Assembly (NCBI GenBank): GCA_964623895.1
Contig: CAZUWA010000028.1
Coordinates: forward strand, 1-18,929
Source: UBA11512 sp964623895
GTDB taxonomy: Bacteria > Bacillota > Clostridia > Oscillospirales > CAG-272
DNA: 18,929 nt
Direction of reading: 5' to 3'
Below the pieces are notes generated by a model. It saw only the letters and a list, made by a program, of their open reading frames with translations. It was not told the origin of the DNA and made no database searches. Position numbers and translations under genes: made by a program. This document shows positions 1 through 6,502 of the stretch, piece by piece (position 1 is the stretch's first letter; each line of letters opens with the position of its first letter).

Positions 1-42
1 CGTAATATCTTCTGTTCAGTGTCTATCACCGAACGCTCAAGT

Positions 43-71
43 ATTCTATCATATAAAGCGCAATTTGTCAA
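43..71 (-). promoter_or_regulatory. sigma-A promoter reading off the left edge
   Basis: On the minus strand there is TTGACA (66-71), a 17-bp spacer and TAGAAT (43-48) preceded by TGA, an extended -10. It points left, so it would drive a gene lying outside the window. It sits beyond the fba terminator, so that gene is probably a separate transcription unit. Confidence 0.6.
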
Positions 72-140
72 TACCTTTTTTGAAAAAAATCAAAAAAATG
101 TACAATTTAATAAATTAACCACGAGATCAATAAGAGAAGG

Positions 141-181
141 AGAAAATTGAAGAACATCGCCGCGAAAAGGCGATGTTCTTC
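141..181 (-). terminator. intrinsic terminator of fba
   Basis: A perfect 13-bp inverted repeat (arms 149-161 and 169-181, 7-nt loop) starts 15 bp past the fba stop codon. On the minus strand the stem is followed by AATTTTCT, a modest U tract. Position and orientation fit termination of fba. Confidence 0.75.
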
Positions 182-195
182 TAAAACCATTAAAA

Positions 196-1134
196 TCAAG
201 CTTTGCCTGCGCAACCGAGAACATCGACGAGTTTGTGACGAACGAGTTCCTTGATATTCGCTCTTGCGGGCTTGAGGTATTCTCTGGGGTCGAATTTGTC
301 GGGATGCTCATTGAAGAACTGACGGATGGTACCGGTCATTGCAAGACGCAGGTCGGAGTCGATATTGATCTTGCAAACAGAAAGTTCGGCAGCGTGACGA
401 AGCTGTTCTTCCGGAACGCCGATCGCGCCGGGCATTTTACCGCCGTTCTCGTTTACCATCTTAACATATTCTTGAGGAACGGAGGAAGAGCCGTGAAGAA
501 CGATTGGGAATTCAGGCAGTTTTTTTGAAACTTCTTCCAGAATATCAAACCGGAGTTGCGGATTTGTACCGGGCTTGAACTTGTAAGCACCGTGAGAAGT
601 ACCGATTGCGATTGCAAGAGAGTCGCATCCGGTTTTTGCTACAAATTCTTCTACTTCTTCCGGACGAGTGTAGTGAGCATTGTCGGAAGAAACATTTACT
701 TCATCCTCAATACCTGCGAGTGCGCCGAGTTCTGCTTCAACAACAACACCATGTGCGTGCGCATATTCAACGACCTTGCGGGTGATCTCGATGTTTTCCG
801 CGAAAGGTTTGGAAGAAGCATCGATCATAACGGAAGTGAAGCCACCATCGATACAAGATTTGCATGTCTCAAAGCTGTCGCCGTGGTCAAGGTGAAGTGC
901 AATCGGAATCTCAGGGCACTCAATAACAGCTGCTTCGACCAACTTTACAAGGTATGTGTGGTTTGCATAGGCACGCGCACCTTTGGAAACCTGAAGAATA
1001 ACAGGCGCTTTTTCTTCTTTGCACGCCTCTGTGATTGCTTGAACGATCTCCATATTGTTTACGTTAAAAGCGCCGATCGCGTAGCCGCCTGCGTACGCTT
1101 TTTTAAACATTTCTTTGGTTGTTACCAGTGGCAT
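196..1134 (-). CDS. fba: class II fructose-bisphosphate aldolase
   Basis: Zinc-dependent cytosolic aldolase that interconverts fructose-1,6-bisphosphate with dihydroxyacetone phosphate and glyceraldehyde-3-phosphate. The 312-residue length is normal for the family. Visible motifs are the catalytic Asp83 and zinc ligand His84 in HLDHG, Glu135 in EAELGALAG, zinc ligand His181 in GTSHGAYKF, zinc ligand His214 in LHGSSSVP, and the phosphate-binding segment KINIDSDLR (255-263). The ATG is fixed by AAGGAG at 1145-1150, ten bases upstream. It has its own consensus promoter and terminator, so it is probably monocistronic, and it is divergent from pfp, whose product is its substrate. A tagatose- or ketose-bisphosphate aldolase of the same fold is possible, but the glycolytic neighbour favours Fba. 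Confidence 0.95.
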   Translation of the reverse strand: MPLVTTKEMFKKAYAGGYAIGAFNVNNMEIVQAITEACKEEKAPVILQVSKGARAYANHTYLVKLVEAAVIECPEIPIALHLDHGDSFETCKSCIDGGFTSVMIDASSKPFAENIEITRKVVEYAHAHGVVVEAELGALAGIEDEVNVSSDNAHYTRPEEVEEFVAKTGCDSLAIAIGTSHGAYKFKPGTNPQLRFDILEEVSKKLPEFPIVLHGSSSVPQEYVKMVNENGGKMPGAIGVPEEQLRHAAELSVCKINIDSDLRLAMTGTIRQFFNEHPDKFDPREYLKPARANIKELVRHKLVDVLGCAGKA

Positions 1135-1176
1135 AGTTCAAATCTCCTTTATATTAAGATAATTTTTCTTGTAAAC

Positions 1177-1205
1177 ATTATACAAGCAATTTTTGAATTT
1201 GTCAA
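1177..1205 (-). promoter_or_regulatory. consensus sigma-A promoter of fba
   Basis: On the minus strand a perfect TTGACA (1200-1205), a 17-bp spacer and a perfect TATAAT (1177-1182) lie about 43 bp upstream of the fba start. This is the strongest promoter seen in the window and fits a highly expressed glycolytic gene. Confidence 0.88.
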
Positions 1206-1220
1206 GTGTATGCCACACTT
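1204..1220. promoter_or_regulatory. candidate operator, inverted repeat at the fba -35
   Basis: AAGTGT (1204-1209) and ACACTT (1215-1220) form a perfect 6-bp inverted repeat whose half-site centres are 11 bp apart, about one helical turn. The left arm overlaps the last bases of the fba -35 box. The geometry suits a dimeric repressor, but no regulator is identified and a chance repeat is possible. Confidence 0.3.
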
Positions 1221-1277
1221 TTGTAGGGATGAACAAACTTTTTTTTGAGAAATGTGTATTTTTTTATTAAAAAATAG

Positions 1278-1306
1278 TTGATTTTTTTGTGTTTGTGTGG
1301 TAGAAT
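1278..1306 (+). promoter_or_regulatory. extended -10 promoter of pfp
   Basis: TTGATT (1278-1283), a 17-bp spacer and TAGAAT (1301-1306) preceded by TGG (extended -10). It is divergent from the fba promoter and would give a leader of about 35-40 nt. Confidence 0.75.
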
Positions 1307-1348
1307 ACCAACGATGTCGTTAAGAGTATTTAAAACTAAGAGGGATAA

Positions 1349-2608
1349 ATGAAAATGTCGGCTTTAAAAGGTGCTTGTATCATCGGTCAATCCGGTGGTC
1401 CTACTTCTGTTATCAATGCTTCAGCATACGGTTGCATCAAAACTGCTCTGGAAAATGAAAACATTACCGCTGTATATGGTGCGTGCAATGGGATCAAGGG
1501 CGTTCTTAACGATAACTTGATCGATATGTCTAAGGAAGACCCCACTGAACTTTCCTACATGAAGTATACTCCTTCTTCTGCGCTCGGTTCCTGCCGTTAC
1601 AAGTTGAAGGATGCTTCCGTTGATGATACCGACTACAAGAGAATTCTTGAGGTTTTCAAAAAGTACAATGTCCGCTATTTCTTCTACAACGGCGGTAATG
1701 ACTCAATGGACACCTGCAACAAAATTTCAAAATTTATGCTTGCGAACGGCTACGAGTGCCGTGTAATGGGCATTCCGAAGACGATCGACAATGATCTTGC
1801 GGGTACCGATCACTGTCCCGGTTACGCTTCTGCCGCAAAGTATATCGCAACCTCAATGATGGAGATCTATCACGACGCGAGAGTATATGATACCGGCATG
1901 ATCACCATTGTGGAGATCATGGGAAGAAACGCAGGTTGGTTGACTGCTGCCGCTTCTCTTGCGAATGTTAAGGGCTACGATGTCGATCTCATTTATTGCC
2001 CTGAAAATGATTTTGATCTTGACCGTTTTGTAGAAAAAGTTAAAGAAATCTATGCAAAAAACGGCAAGTGCATCGTTGCTGTTTCAGAGGGCATTCACGA
2101 TGCGAACGGTAAGTACATTTCTGAGTATGGTAATGACCTTACAAACGCAAAAGACTGCTTCGGTCATGCGCAACTTGGCGGACTGGCTTCCTATCTCGCA
2201 AGCGTTGTAAAAAAGGAAACGAGCGCAAAGGTTCGCGGTATTGAACTTTCTCTGCTTCAGAGATGTGCCGCTCACTGTGCCTCTCAGACTGACATCGACG
2301 AGTCCTTCAATGTTGGCAAGACTGCTGTCGAAAAGGCAACTGCAGGTATTACTGATAAGATGGTCGGATTTACTCGTTCCTATGATGCAAACGGCAATTA
2401 TGTCTGCAACTACGAACTTTTCGATCTGACCATTGTTGCAAATACTGAAAAGAAGATCCCTGCCGAATGGTTTAACGAGACCAAAGACGGTATGACGGAA
2501 GAATATGCAAAATATGCGCTCCCACTCATTCAAGGCGAGACACAACTTCCCAAAGAAGACGGTCTTCCCAGATTTGTAAGACTCAAAAAGATTAAAGCTA
2601 CAATTTAA
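1349..2608 (+). CDS. pfp: PPi-dependent 6-phosphofructokinase
   Basis: Phosphorylates fructose-6-phosphate to fructose-1,6-bisphosphate, probably with pyrophosphate rather than ATP, in a reversible glycolytic step. At 419 residues it is longer than ATP-PFK (about 320). Motifs are GGNDS (115-119), GIPKTIDND (141-149) and MGRNAGW (191-197). The Asp at the GGND position, where ATP-PFK has Gly, and the Lys in PKTIDND, where ATP-PFK has Gly, are the established marks of PPi use. Two in-frame ATGs (1349 and 1355) follow AAGAGGG at 1338-1344, giving gaps of 4 and 10 nt; either may be the start, changing the product by two residues. It is divergent from fba and acts just before it in glycolysis. Confidence 0.93.
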   Translation: MKMSALKGACIIGQSGGPTSVINASAYGCIKTALENENITAVYGACNGIKGVLNDNLIDMSKEDPTELSYMKYTPSSALGSCRYKLKDASVDDTDYKRILEVFKKYNVRYFFYNGGNDSMDTCNKISKFMLANGYECRVMGIPKTIDNDLAGTDHCPGYASAAKYIATSMMEIYHDARVYDTGMITIVEIMGRNAGWLTAAASLANVKGYDVDLIYCPENDFDLDRFVEKVKEIYAKNGKCIVAVSEGIHDANGKYISEYGNDLTNAKDCFGHAQLGGLASYLASVVKKETSAKVRGIELSLLQRCAAHCASQTDIDESFNVGKTAVEKATAGITDKMVGFTRSYDANGNYVCNYELFDLTIVANTEKKIPAEWFNETKDGMTEEYAKYALPLIQGETQLPKEDGLPRFVRLKKIKATI

Positions 2609-2615
2609 CATGAAA

Positions 2616-2643
2616 ACGCTCTTACAGAAAACTGCAAGAGCGT
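2616..2643 (+). terminator. hairpin after pfp, U tract missing
   Basis: Arms 2616-2627 and 2632-2643 pair at 11 of 12 positions around an AAAA loop, 8 bp past the pfp stop. This has the position and shape of an intrinsic terminator, but CGGACTG follows the stem instead of a run of Ts. It may be a terminator whose U tract was lost when foreign or rearranged DNA joined at about 2643. Confidence 0.45.
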
Positions 2644-3104
2644 CGGACTGTCGAATATGCGGAATTTAACGAGAAATACAATCAGCGTGGCATTACCGCA
2701 AGGCAGAAAATGCGTGAACTCGTTGACTCCGATGTAATAAGGTAACAAAGGTGTTCAGCACGCTTTTTGAGGGGTGATCATGAGAGCGTATGTATAAGAT
2801 TATTTGAATGATGTGGTGAAAAATCGGGGAATACGCTTTGACTTCGTGGCTTAGAGTTATCCCGATATCGACACCGAAGTTTTTATCTGAATTTTGCCGA
2901 ATTTATCGCAACTTCGATTTTATGGTGAAAATTGGGTGATAAATTGAGTTGAAACAGGTTAAATTGTTCAGATTTCTCAAAACTGAATTTTAGCCGGATC
3001 CCCCCTTTGTTTATGCAGTTTTCCAGACCCTTGAAAATTAACAACGCGTTCATGCCAATCGCCACAGCATTTGGCGCAGAAGCAGAAAAATCATATCAAT
3101 AAAT
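2644..3104. other. gene-free stretch with decayed coding-like fragments
   Basis: No intact gene is seen here. On the plus strand 2614-2742 is open for 43 codons without a start or ribosome binding site and has coding-like content (a piece reads EFNEKYNQRGITARQKM), ending at TAA 2743-2745. From the ATG at 2780 another frame runs to 2890 with internal stops at 2795 and 2852. A 60-residue open frame on the minus strand (2883-3065) has no recognisable family. TGGTGAAAA occurs at 2814 and again at 2923 in similar surroundings. I read this as decayed accessory sequence of unknown origin; chance open frames remain possible. Confidence 0.4.
3071..3099 (+). promoter_or_regulatory. possible weak promoter of the pnuC leader
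   Basis: TTGGCG (3071-3076), a 17-bp spacer and TATCAA (3094-3099). Both boxes match poorly (3/6 and 4/6), but the start they predict, near 3106, falls exactly at the beginning of the structured leader. Confidence 0.3.
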
Positions 3105-3107
3105 AAA

Positions 3108-3192
3108 AATGCTACCACCGGGTAGCGAATGCTGAGCATTCGATTATACATCGTCAGGTCTTAGAAGATGTATGGTTGGGTGCTCATTTTTT
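3108..3192 (+). promoter_or_regulatory. structured 5' leader / putative attenuator of pnuC
   Basis: Three hairpins lie in about 85 nt. GCTACC (3111-3116) pairs with GGTAGC (3121-3126) around ACCG. GAATGC (3127-3132) pairs with GCATTC (3136-3141) around TGA. Bases 3133-3152 pair along their whole length with 3167-3186: 20 continuous pairs, five of them G-U, around a 14-nt loop. The long stem is followed at once by six Ts (3187-3192) and then the AGGAG of pnuC. The second hairpin shares bases 3133-3141 with the base of the long stem, so the two exclude each other, as in a riboswitch or attenuator. It lacks the conserved TPP and FMN boxes and I cannot assign it to a class; an NAD-, NMN- or vitamin-sensing element would fit the gene. 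Confidence 0.6.
3133..3192 (+). terminator. 20-bp hairpin plus U6 in front of pnuC
   Basis: All five wobble pairs of the stem are valid G-U pairs only in plus-strand RNA; in the opposite transcript they would be mismatches. The structure is therefore read rightward, towards pnuC, and the T run supports intrinsic termination. It could terminate read-through from upstream or act conditionally on the pnuC transcript. Confidence 0.7.
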
Positions 3193-3203
3193 AGGAGAAA
3201 ACT

Positions 3204-3893
3204 ATGAGAAATATATTATTTAATTATTTTAAGAAAGAAGAGATTATACTGTGGTGTTCTTCTGTAATTTTAATTTCAGTTTCCTTCGCTGTATTTGATC
3301 GAACTAATTATTTAACGCTCGCGGCATCTCTAATAGGTGTTACTTCACTAATTTTCAATGCAAAAGGGAATCCTTTCGGTCAATTTTTAATGATTATTTT
3401 CAGTATTCTGTATGGAATTGTTTCATTTCATTTCACATATTACGGAGAGATGTTGACATATCTTGGAATGACCGCACCGATGGCTGTTGTAGCGTTGATT
3501 TCTTGGCGAAAAAATCCATATCAAGAAAACAAAGCAGAGGTAAAGGTGAACAGCATAAAAAAGAATGAGTATATTTTCATGTGGATCACAACTGCTATTG
3601 TAACAATTATCTTTTATTTCATTTTAGAACATTTTGATACAGCCAATATTATACCAAGTACAATATCCGTAGCGACAAGTTTTTTAGCTGTTTATCTGAC
3701 TTTCAGAAGAAGTCCGTATTATGCGATCGGATATGCCCTAAACGATATTGTGTTAATTGTTTTATGGATATTAGCTTCCCTTGAAAATATGACATATATT
3801 TCGGTCGTAGTATGCTTTATAGCTTTTCTTGCGAATGATATCTATGGTTATATGAGCTGGCGTGGGATGGAAAAAAGACAGGCTGCCCAATAA
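3204..3893 (+). CDS. pnuC: PnuC-family vitamin/NMN transporter
   Basis: Integral membrane protein of the PnuC family, which takes up nicotinamide mononucleotide or nicotinamide riboside (other branches carry thiamine or riboflavin) by facilitated diffusion coupled to intracellular phosphorylation. Its 229 residues hold six to eight hydrophobic segments (about 15-30, 37-52, 58-78, 86-101, 124-141, 151-166, 177-192, 197-213). Characteristic stretches are KGNPFGQ (54-60), YGEMLTYLGMTAP (80-92) and NDIYGYMSW (211-219). AGGAG at 3193-3197 sits six bases before the ATG. It stands alone, preceded by a hairpin leader and followed by a terminator. NMN/nicotinamide riboside is the likely cargo by family resemblance only; no NadR-type kinase is visible nearby. 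Confidence 0.85.
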   Translation: MRNILFNYFKKEEIILWCSSVILISVSFAVFDRTNYLTLAASLIGVTSLIFNAKGNPFGQFLMIIFSILYGIVSFHFTYYGEMLTYLGMTAPMAVVALISWRKNPYQENKAEVKVNSIKKNEYIFMWITTAIVTIIFYFILEHFDTANIIPSTISVATSFLAVYLTFRRSPYYAIGYALNDIVLIVLWILASLENMTYISVVVCFIAFLANDIYGYMSWRGMEKRQAAQ

Positions 3894-3941
3894 ATAGAAT
3901 TTCTAAAAGCAATAGGGACAAGGAGTTTTCAGACTTTCGAC

Positions 3942-3979
3942 AAAGCAGATTTTCTAACCAAGAGAAATTCTGCTTTTTC
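3942..3979 (+). terminator. intrinsic terminator of pnuC
   Basis: AAAGCAGA at 3942-3949 pairs with TCTGCTTT at 3969-3976, and the stem continues inward with TTTCT/AGAAA past a one-base bulge. A T run follows. It lies about 50 bp past the pnuC stop and also between pnuC and the convergent pseudogene. Confidence 0.75.
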
Positions 3980-4005
3980 ATTATTATAATTGAAACAAAT
4001 AAAGT

Positions 4006-4248
4006 TCAGTAAAATATCGAAAAAAGATCGTAAAAGGTCGGTATGACCTGTCCGTTTTCCTTTTCAACTTTTTTTACGAGGGTTGCGAGTTGTTCCACAC
4101 CCGGCGCACCGTCACTGCTGACAAATTCGCCGTGTGTGTCGTTGATCATTAAAAAATGAATATCGGTGATCTCGTTCTTTTTTTACAGGATGCGATAAAA
4201 AAACAAGAGTGTAACCAGTATTAGAATGATTGCCGTAAGTTTTTTCAT
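4006..4248 (-). pseudogene. broken 5'-nucleotidase / metallophosphoesterase lipoprotein
   Basis: Remnant of a secreted calcineurin-like 5'-nucleotidase (UshA type). The ATG at 4248 has AGGTGG just upstream and encodes a signal-peptide-like start (MKKLTAIILILVTLLFF), then TAA at codon 22. The same frame resumes with IHFLMINDTHGEF, the metal-binding motif at the start of this family's catalytic domain, and stops at 4006-4008 after about 58 more codons; the other several hundred residues are absent. The 12 bases between two 7-nt homopolymers (4178-4184 and 4197-4203) read IASC, a lipobox, in another frame. The parent therefore probably had one T fewer and one A more in these runs as read on the coding strand. 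The 3' loss makes it a true remnant whatever the homopolymer lengths. Confidence 0.75.
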
Positions 4249-4269
4249 AAAAATCCACCTGCTTATCTT

Positions 4270-5382
4270 TTATTTTTTAAATAACTGCTTTACAAGCGCT
4301 TCGGCGGCTGCTTCGGGATCATCGCCGACATCCAGTTCGATATCACAGATCTCTGCGTTTCTGTATTCAAAATCGAGTGACATGATGCGGCGCATCTTGT
4401 CTTCAGCCGAAGCTTCTCTTTGCACGATGTTCAATACTACATTGCTCTTTTCACGGTTTGTAAATACCAAAACCGCTTTATTTCTGTATAAATTTTTGAT
4501 GGTTACCGCACCGCAGATATCGATTGGCAGAACGGCGCAATGTCCTCGCTCAACGATCGGTGCAATTTCTTCGGCAGAAATACCGAAATAAAATTTGCTG
4601 TAAACGGTCGTTTCGACATATTTTCCCGAATCCCGTTCTTTGATAAATTGCTTTTCGCTTATGAAACGATATGCCTGTTCTTCTTCGTTTTTTCGCTTTG
4701 GACGGGTAGTTGAGGTAATCGGTTTTTCAATTTTTTTGTATTTGTCCGTCAGGACTTTAGCAATTTCTGTTTTAAGCGAACCGGAAGGACCGACAAGGCA
4801 GATCACACCGCCCTTGTTTAAATTCGGCGTCTTTTCGGTAAAGGAATTTCGCACCATTTCCACCAGATGCAAAAAGTCATCATAACTGTTGACGGACAAA
4901 AGTCCGGAGAGATAGGTGTTCCACGGCTTTCTAAACAGAACCGGATAAGCAGCTCTTGATTTTGAAATATTATGCGCGCCGTCATCAAGCAGAATATCTA
5001 ACGCCATCACATCTTTTCTTGTACCGATGATGATGTTTTGCGGCGGAATTTCAGGAAAATCTTTCATTAGTCTCTCGGCTCTTGCACTCATGCAAGCAGC
5101 CGGAACTGCAGTGACAAAAAAGACATCTGCCATTTTGGAAAGTTCTTTTACAAATTTTTGCGCACCGGGAAGGATGGGCTGTGTTTTTACAAATTCAGGG
5201 TTTGAAAAGAGGGCAATACGCTCATCGGCATATCTTCCGAATTTTCCCCAACCGGTAATTTCATTGATGTTGACCGGCTCATCATTCGGATGATTTGCAT
5301 TGACTATGGAAAGTGCGTAGGCATTACAATCGTACACTGTATCGTCTACATCCAAGCCGATGCGCAGTCTGTATTTTTTCAT
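4270..5382 (-). CDS. HAD 5'-nucleotidase fused to guanylate-kinase-like domain
   Basis: A 370-residue two-domain cytosolic protein. Residues 1-175 resemble NT5C-type 5'(3')-deoxyribonucleotidases of the HAD superfamily: nucleophile motif DVDDT (11-15), Thr91 (motif II), Lys123 (motif III) and acidic LLDDG (131-135). Residues 191-370 match guanylate kinase: P-loop GPSGSLKT (198-205), TSTTRPKR (223-230), an acidic stretch before AYRF (237-240), a KFYFGIS segment like the GMP-binding YYGT region, and PIDICGA (287-292). The P-loop is unusual: the Gly before the catalytic Lys is Leu203. The halves would catalyse opposing reactions, nucleotide dephosphorylation and GMP phosphorylation, so one may be regulatory or have another substrate. 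AAGGAG about ten bases upstream fixes the start. The gene is divergent from the DHH-DHH-surE operon. Confidence 0.8.
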   Translation of the reverse strand: MKKYRLRIGLDVDDTVYDCNAYALSIVNANHPNDEPVNINEITGWGKFGRYADERIALFSNPEFVKTQPILPGAQKFVKELSKMADVFFVTAVPAACMSARAERLMKDFPEIPPQNIIIGTRKDVMALDILLDDGAHNISKSRAAYPVLFRKPWNTYLSGLLSVNSYDDFLHLVEMVRNSFTEKTPNLNKGGVICLVGPSGSLKTEIAKVLTDKYKKIEKPITSTTRPKRKNEEEQAYRFISEKQFIKERDSGKYVETTVYSKFYFGISAEEIAPIVERGHCAVLPIDICGAVTIKNLYRNKAVLVFTNREKSNVVLNIVQREASAEDKMRRIMSLDFEYRNAEICDIELDVGDDPEAAAEALVKQLFKK

Positions 5383-5430
5383 ATATCTGTTACTCCTTGG
5401 AGCAAATTCTTTCGATCGATCTATTCTTTT

Positions 5431-5458
5431 ATTATACCTCTTTTTTTGCTTTTGTCAA
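5431..5458 (-). promoter_or_regulatory. promoter of the HAD-guanylate kinase gene
   Basis: On the minus strand TTGACA (5453-5458), a 16-bp spacer and a perfect TATAAT (5431-5436) lie about 50 bp upstream of the start at 5382. Confidence 0.78.
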
Positions 5459-5503
5459 GATTGCAGAAAACATTCAAAGCCCTTATATCTTTTGTTTTTT
5501 ACC

Positions 5504-5533
5504 TTGACAGAACTTGTCGCTTTATGGTACAAT
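5504..5533 (+). promoter_or_regulatory. promoter of the DHH-DHH-surE operon
   Basis: TTGACA (5504-5509), an 18-bp spacer and TACAAT (5528-5533) preceded by TGG. It is back-to-back with the promoter at 5431-5458 and leaves a leader of about 27 nt. Confidence 0.78.
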
Positions 5534-5566
5534 GTCTTACAGTAAATTGGAAATGAGGTGATGTGT

Positions 5567-6499
5567 ATGTTTGAACAGGCAAGAGCATTGATTGAGAAAT
5601 ATAATCGAATTATTATCCACAGGCACAAGAATCCGGATGGGGATGCAATCGGTAGCCAGGTCGGAATGAAGAATATTTTAATGAAAAACTACCCCGATAA
5701 GGAAGTCTATGCTGTAGGCGATCCTGCCGGCCGGTATGCATTTATCGAGGATTCCGAAACGGACGAGATCCCCGATAGCTTTTATGAAGGCGCACTTGCC
5801 ATCGTACTTGATTGCGGTTCTTCCCATTTGATCAGCGATACACGGTATACGCTAGCAGCAGAAAGTATTCGGTTTGATCACCACATTTTTTGTGAAGAGA
5901 TCTGTACGCTTGATATCGTAGAAACCTCCTTTGAGAGTTGTTGCGGAATGGTGACTGCCTTTGCAATGGAGCAGGAATTATCCTTAAATGAAGTTTCTGC
6001 AAGGGCGCTGTATACCGGTACAGTTACCGATTCCGGCAGATTTCGGTATGACTGCACTTCTGCAGAAACATTCAAGCGTGTTGCCTTTTTGATGGAGCAA
6101 TCGTTTGACACCGGAGAAATTTTTACAAATCTCTATGCGGATGAATATGAAAACATGAAGTTCCGCGCGTCTTATATATTGAAGATACAGTTTACAGAGA
6201 AAAAAGTCGCATATATCTACACCACACTCGATGAACTGAACGCTTCCGGAAAGGATGTTTTCTCGATTTCCAGAGGCATGGTCAATACGATGTCCGATAT
6301 TAAGGGCAGCGACATTTGGGTGAATTTCACCGAAACGCAGACGGGCGTCTTGTGCGAACTGCGTTCTTCGAAATACAATATCAATCCCATTGCCGTCAAA
6401 TACGGCGGAGGGGGGCATGCAAAAGCCAGTGGCGCTACCGTCAAAGACCGTACGGAAGCGATGGCTATGCTGAAAGATTTGAATGATATAATGGGGTGA
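5567..6499 (+). CDS. DHH/DHHA1 phosphoesterase, NrnA-like (first copy)
   Basis: Cytosolic Mn-dependent phosphoesterase of the NrnA/GdpP superfamily. NrnA-type members degrade short oligoribonucleotides and pAp, and some hydrolyse linear pApA or c-di-AMP. Motifs are HRHKNPDGDAIGS (18-30), VLDCGS (80-85), DHH (104-106), TGTVTDSGRFR (150-160), and the C-terminal substrate-binding GGGGHAKASG (280-289). Its 310 residues with no membrane, PAS or GGDEF part exclude a GdpP architecture. The start is taken as ATG 5567 because GAGGTG (5555-5560) lies six bases before it; the frame is open from a GTG at 5558, but that codon is part of the Shine-Dalgarno sequence. First gene of an operon with a paralogue and surE. 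Confidence 0.88.
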   Translation: MFEQARALIEKYNRIIIHRHKNPDGDAIGSQVGMKNILMKNYPDKEVYAVGDPAGRYAFIEDSETDEIPDSFYEGALAIVLDCGSSHLISDTRYTLAAESIRFDHHIFCEEICTLDIVETSFESCCGMVTAFAMEQELSLNEVSARALYTGTVTDSGRFRYDCTSAETFKRVAFLMEQSFDTGEIFTNLYADEYENMKFRASYILKIQFTEKKVAYIYTTLDELNASGKDVFSISRGMVNTMSDIKGSDIWVNFTETQTGVLCELRSSKYNINPIAVKYGGGGHAKASGATVKDRTEAMAMLKDLNDIMG

Positions 6500-6502
6500 G
6501 AA

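Noticed and set aside
556..1248. 230-residue open frame on the plus strand
   Set aside because: It lies antisense to the well-supported fba gene, has a low-complexity Phe/Cys-rich translation and no family motifs; a shadow of fba codon usage.
2084..2611. 175-residue open frame on the minus strand
   Set aside because: Fully antisense to pfp, with no ribosome binding site and no recognisable motif.
2900..2945. AATTTATC/GATAAATT inverted repeat as insertion-sequence ends or a terminator
   Set aside because: Only 8 bp in AT-rich DNA with a 30-nt loop, no T run, no transposase and no target duplication.
2883..3065. 60-residue minus-strand frame as a small gene
   Set aside because: No family, no clear ribosome binding site and surrounded by broken frames; treated as part of a decayed stretch.
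3108..3192. TPP, FMN or T-box element upstream of pnuC
   Set aside because: The conserved TPP boxes, FMN core and T-box TGG-ACC-GCG element are not present; kept only as an unclassified leader.
5558..5566. GTG 5558 (or ATG 5561) as start of the first DHH gene
   Set aside because: The GTG is part of the GAGGTG Shine-Dalgarno sequence; ATG 5567 has the proper six-base spacing.
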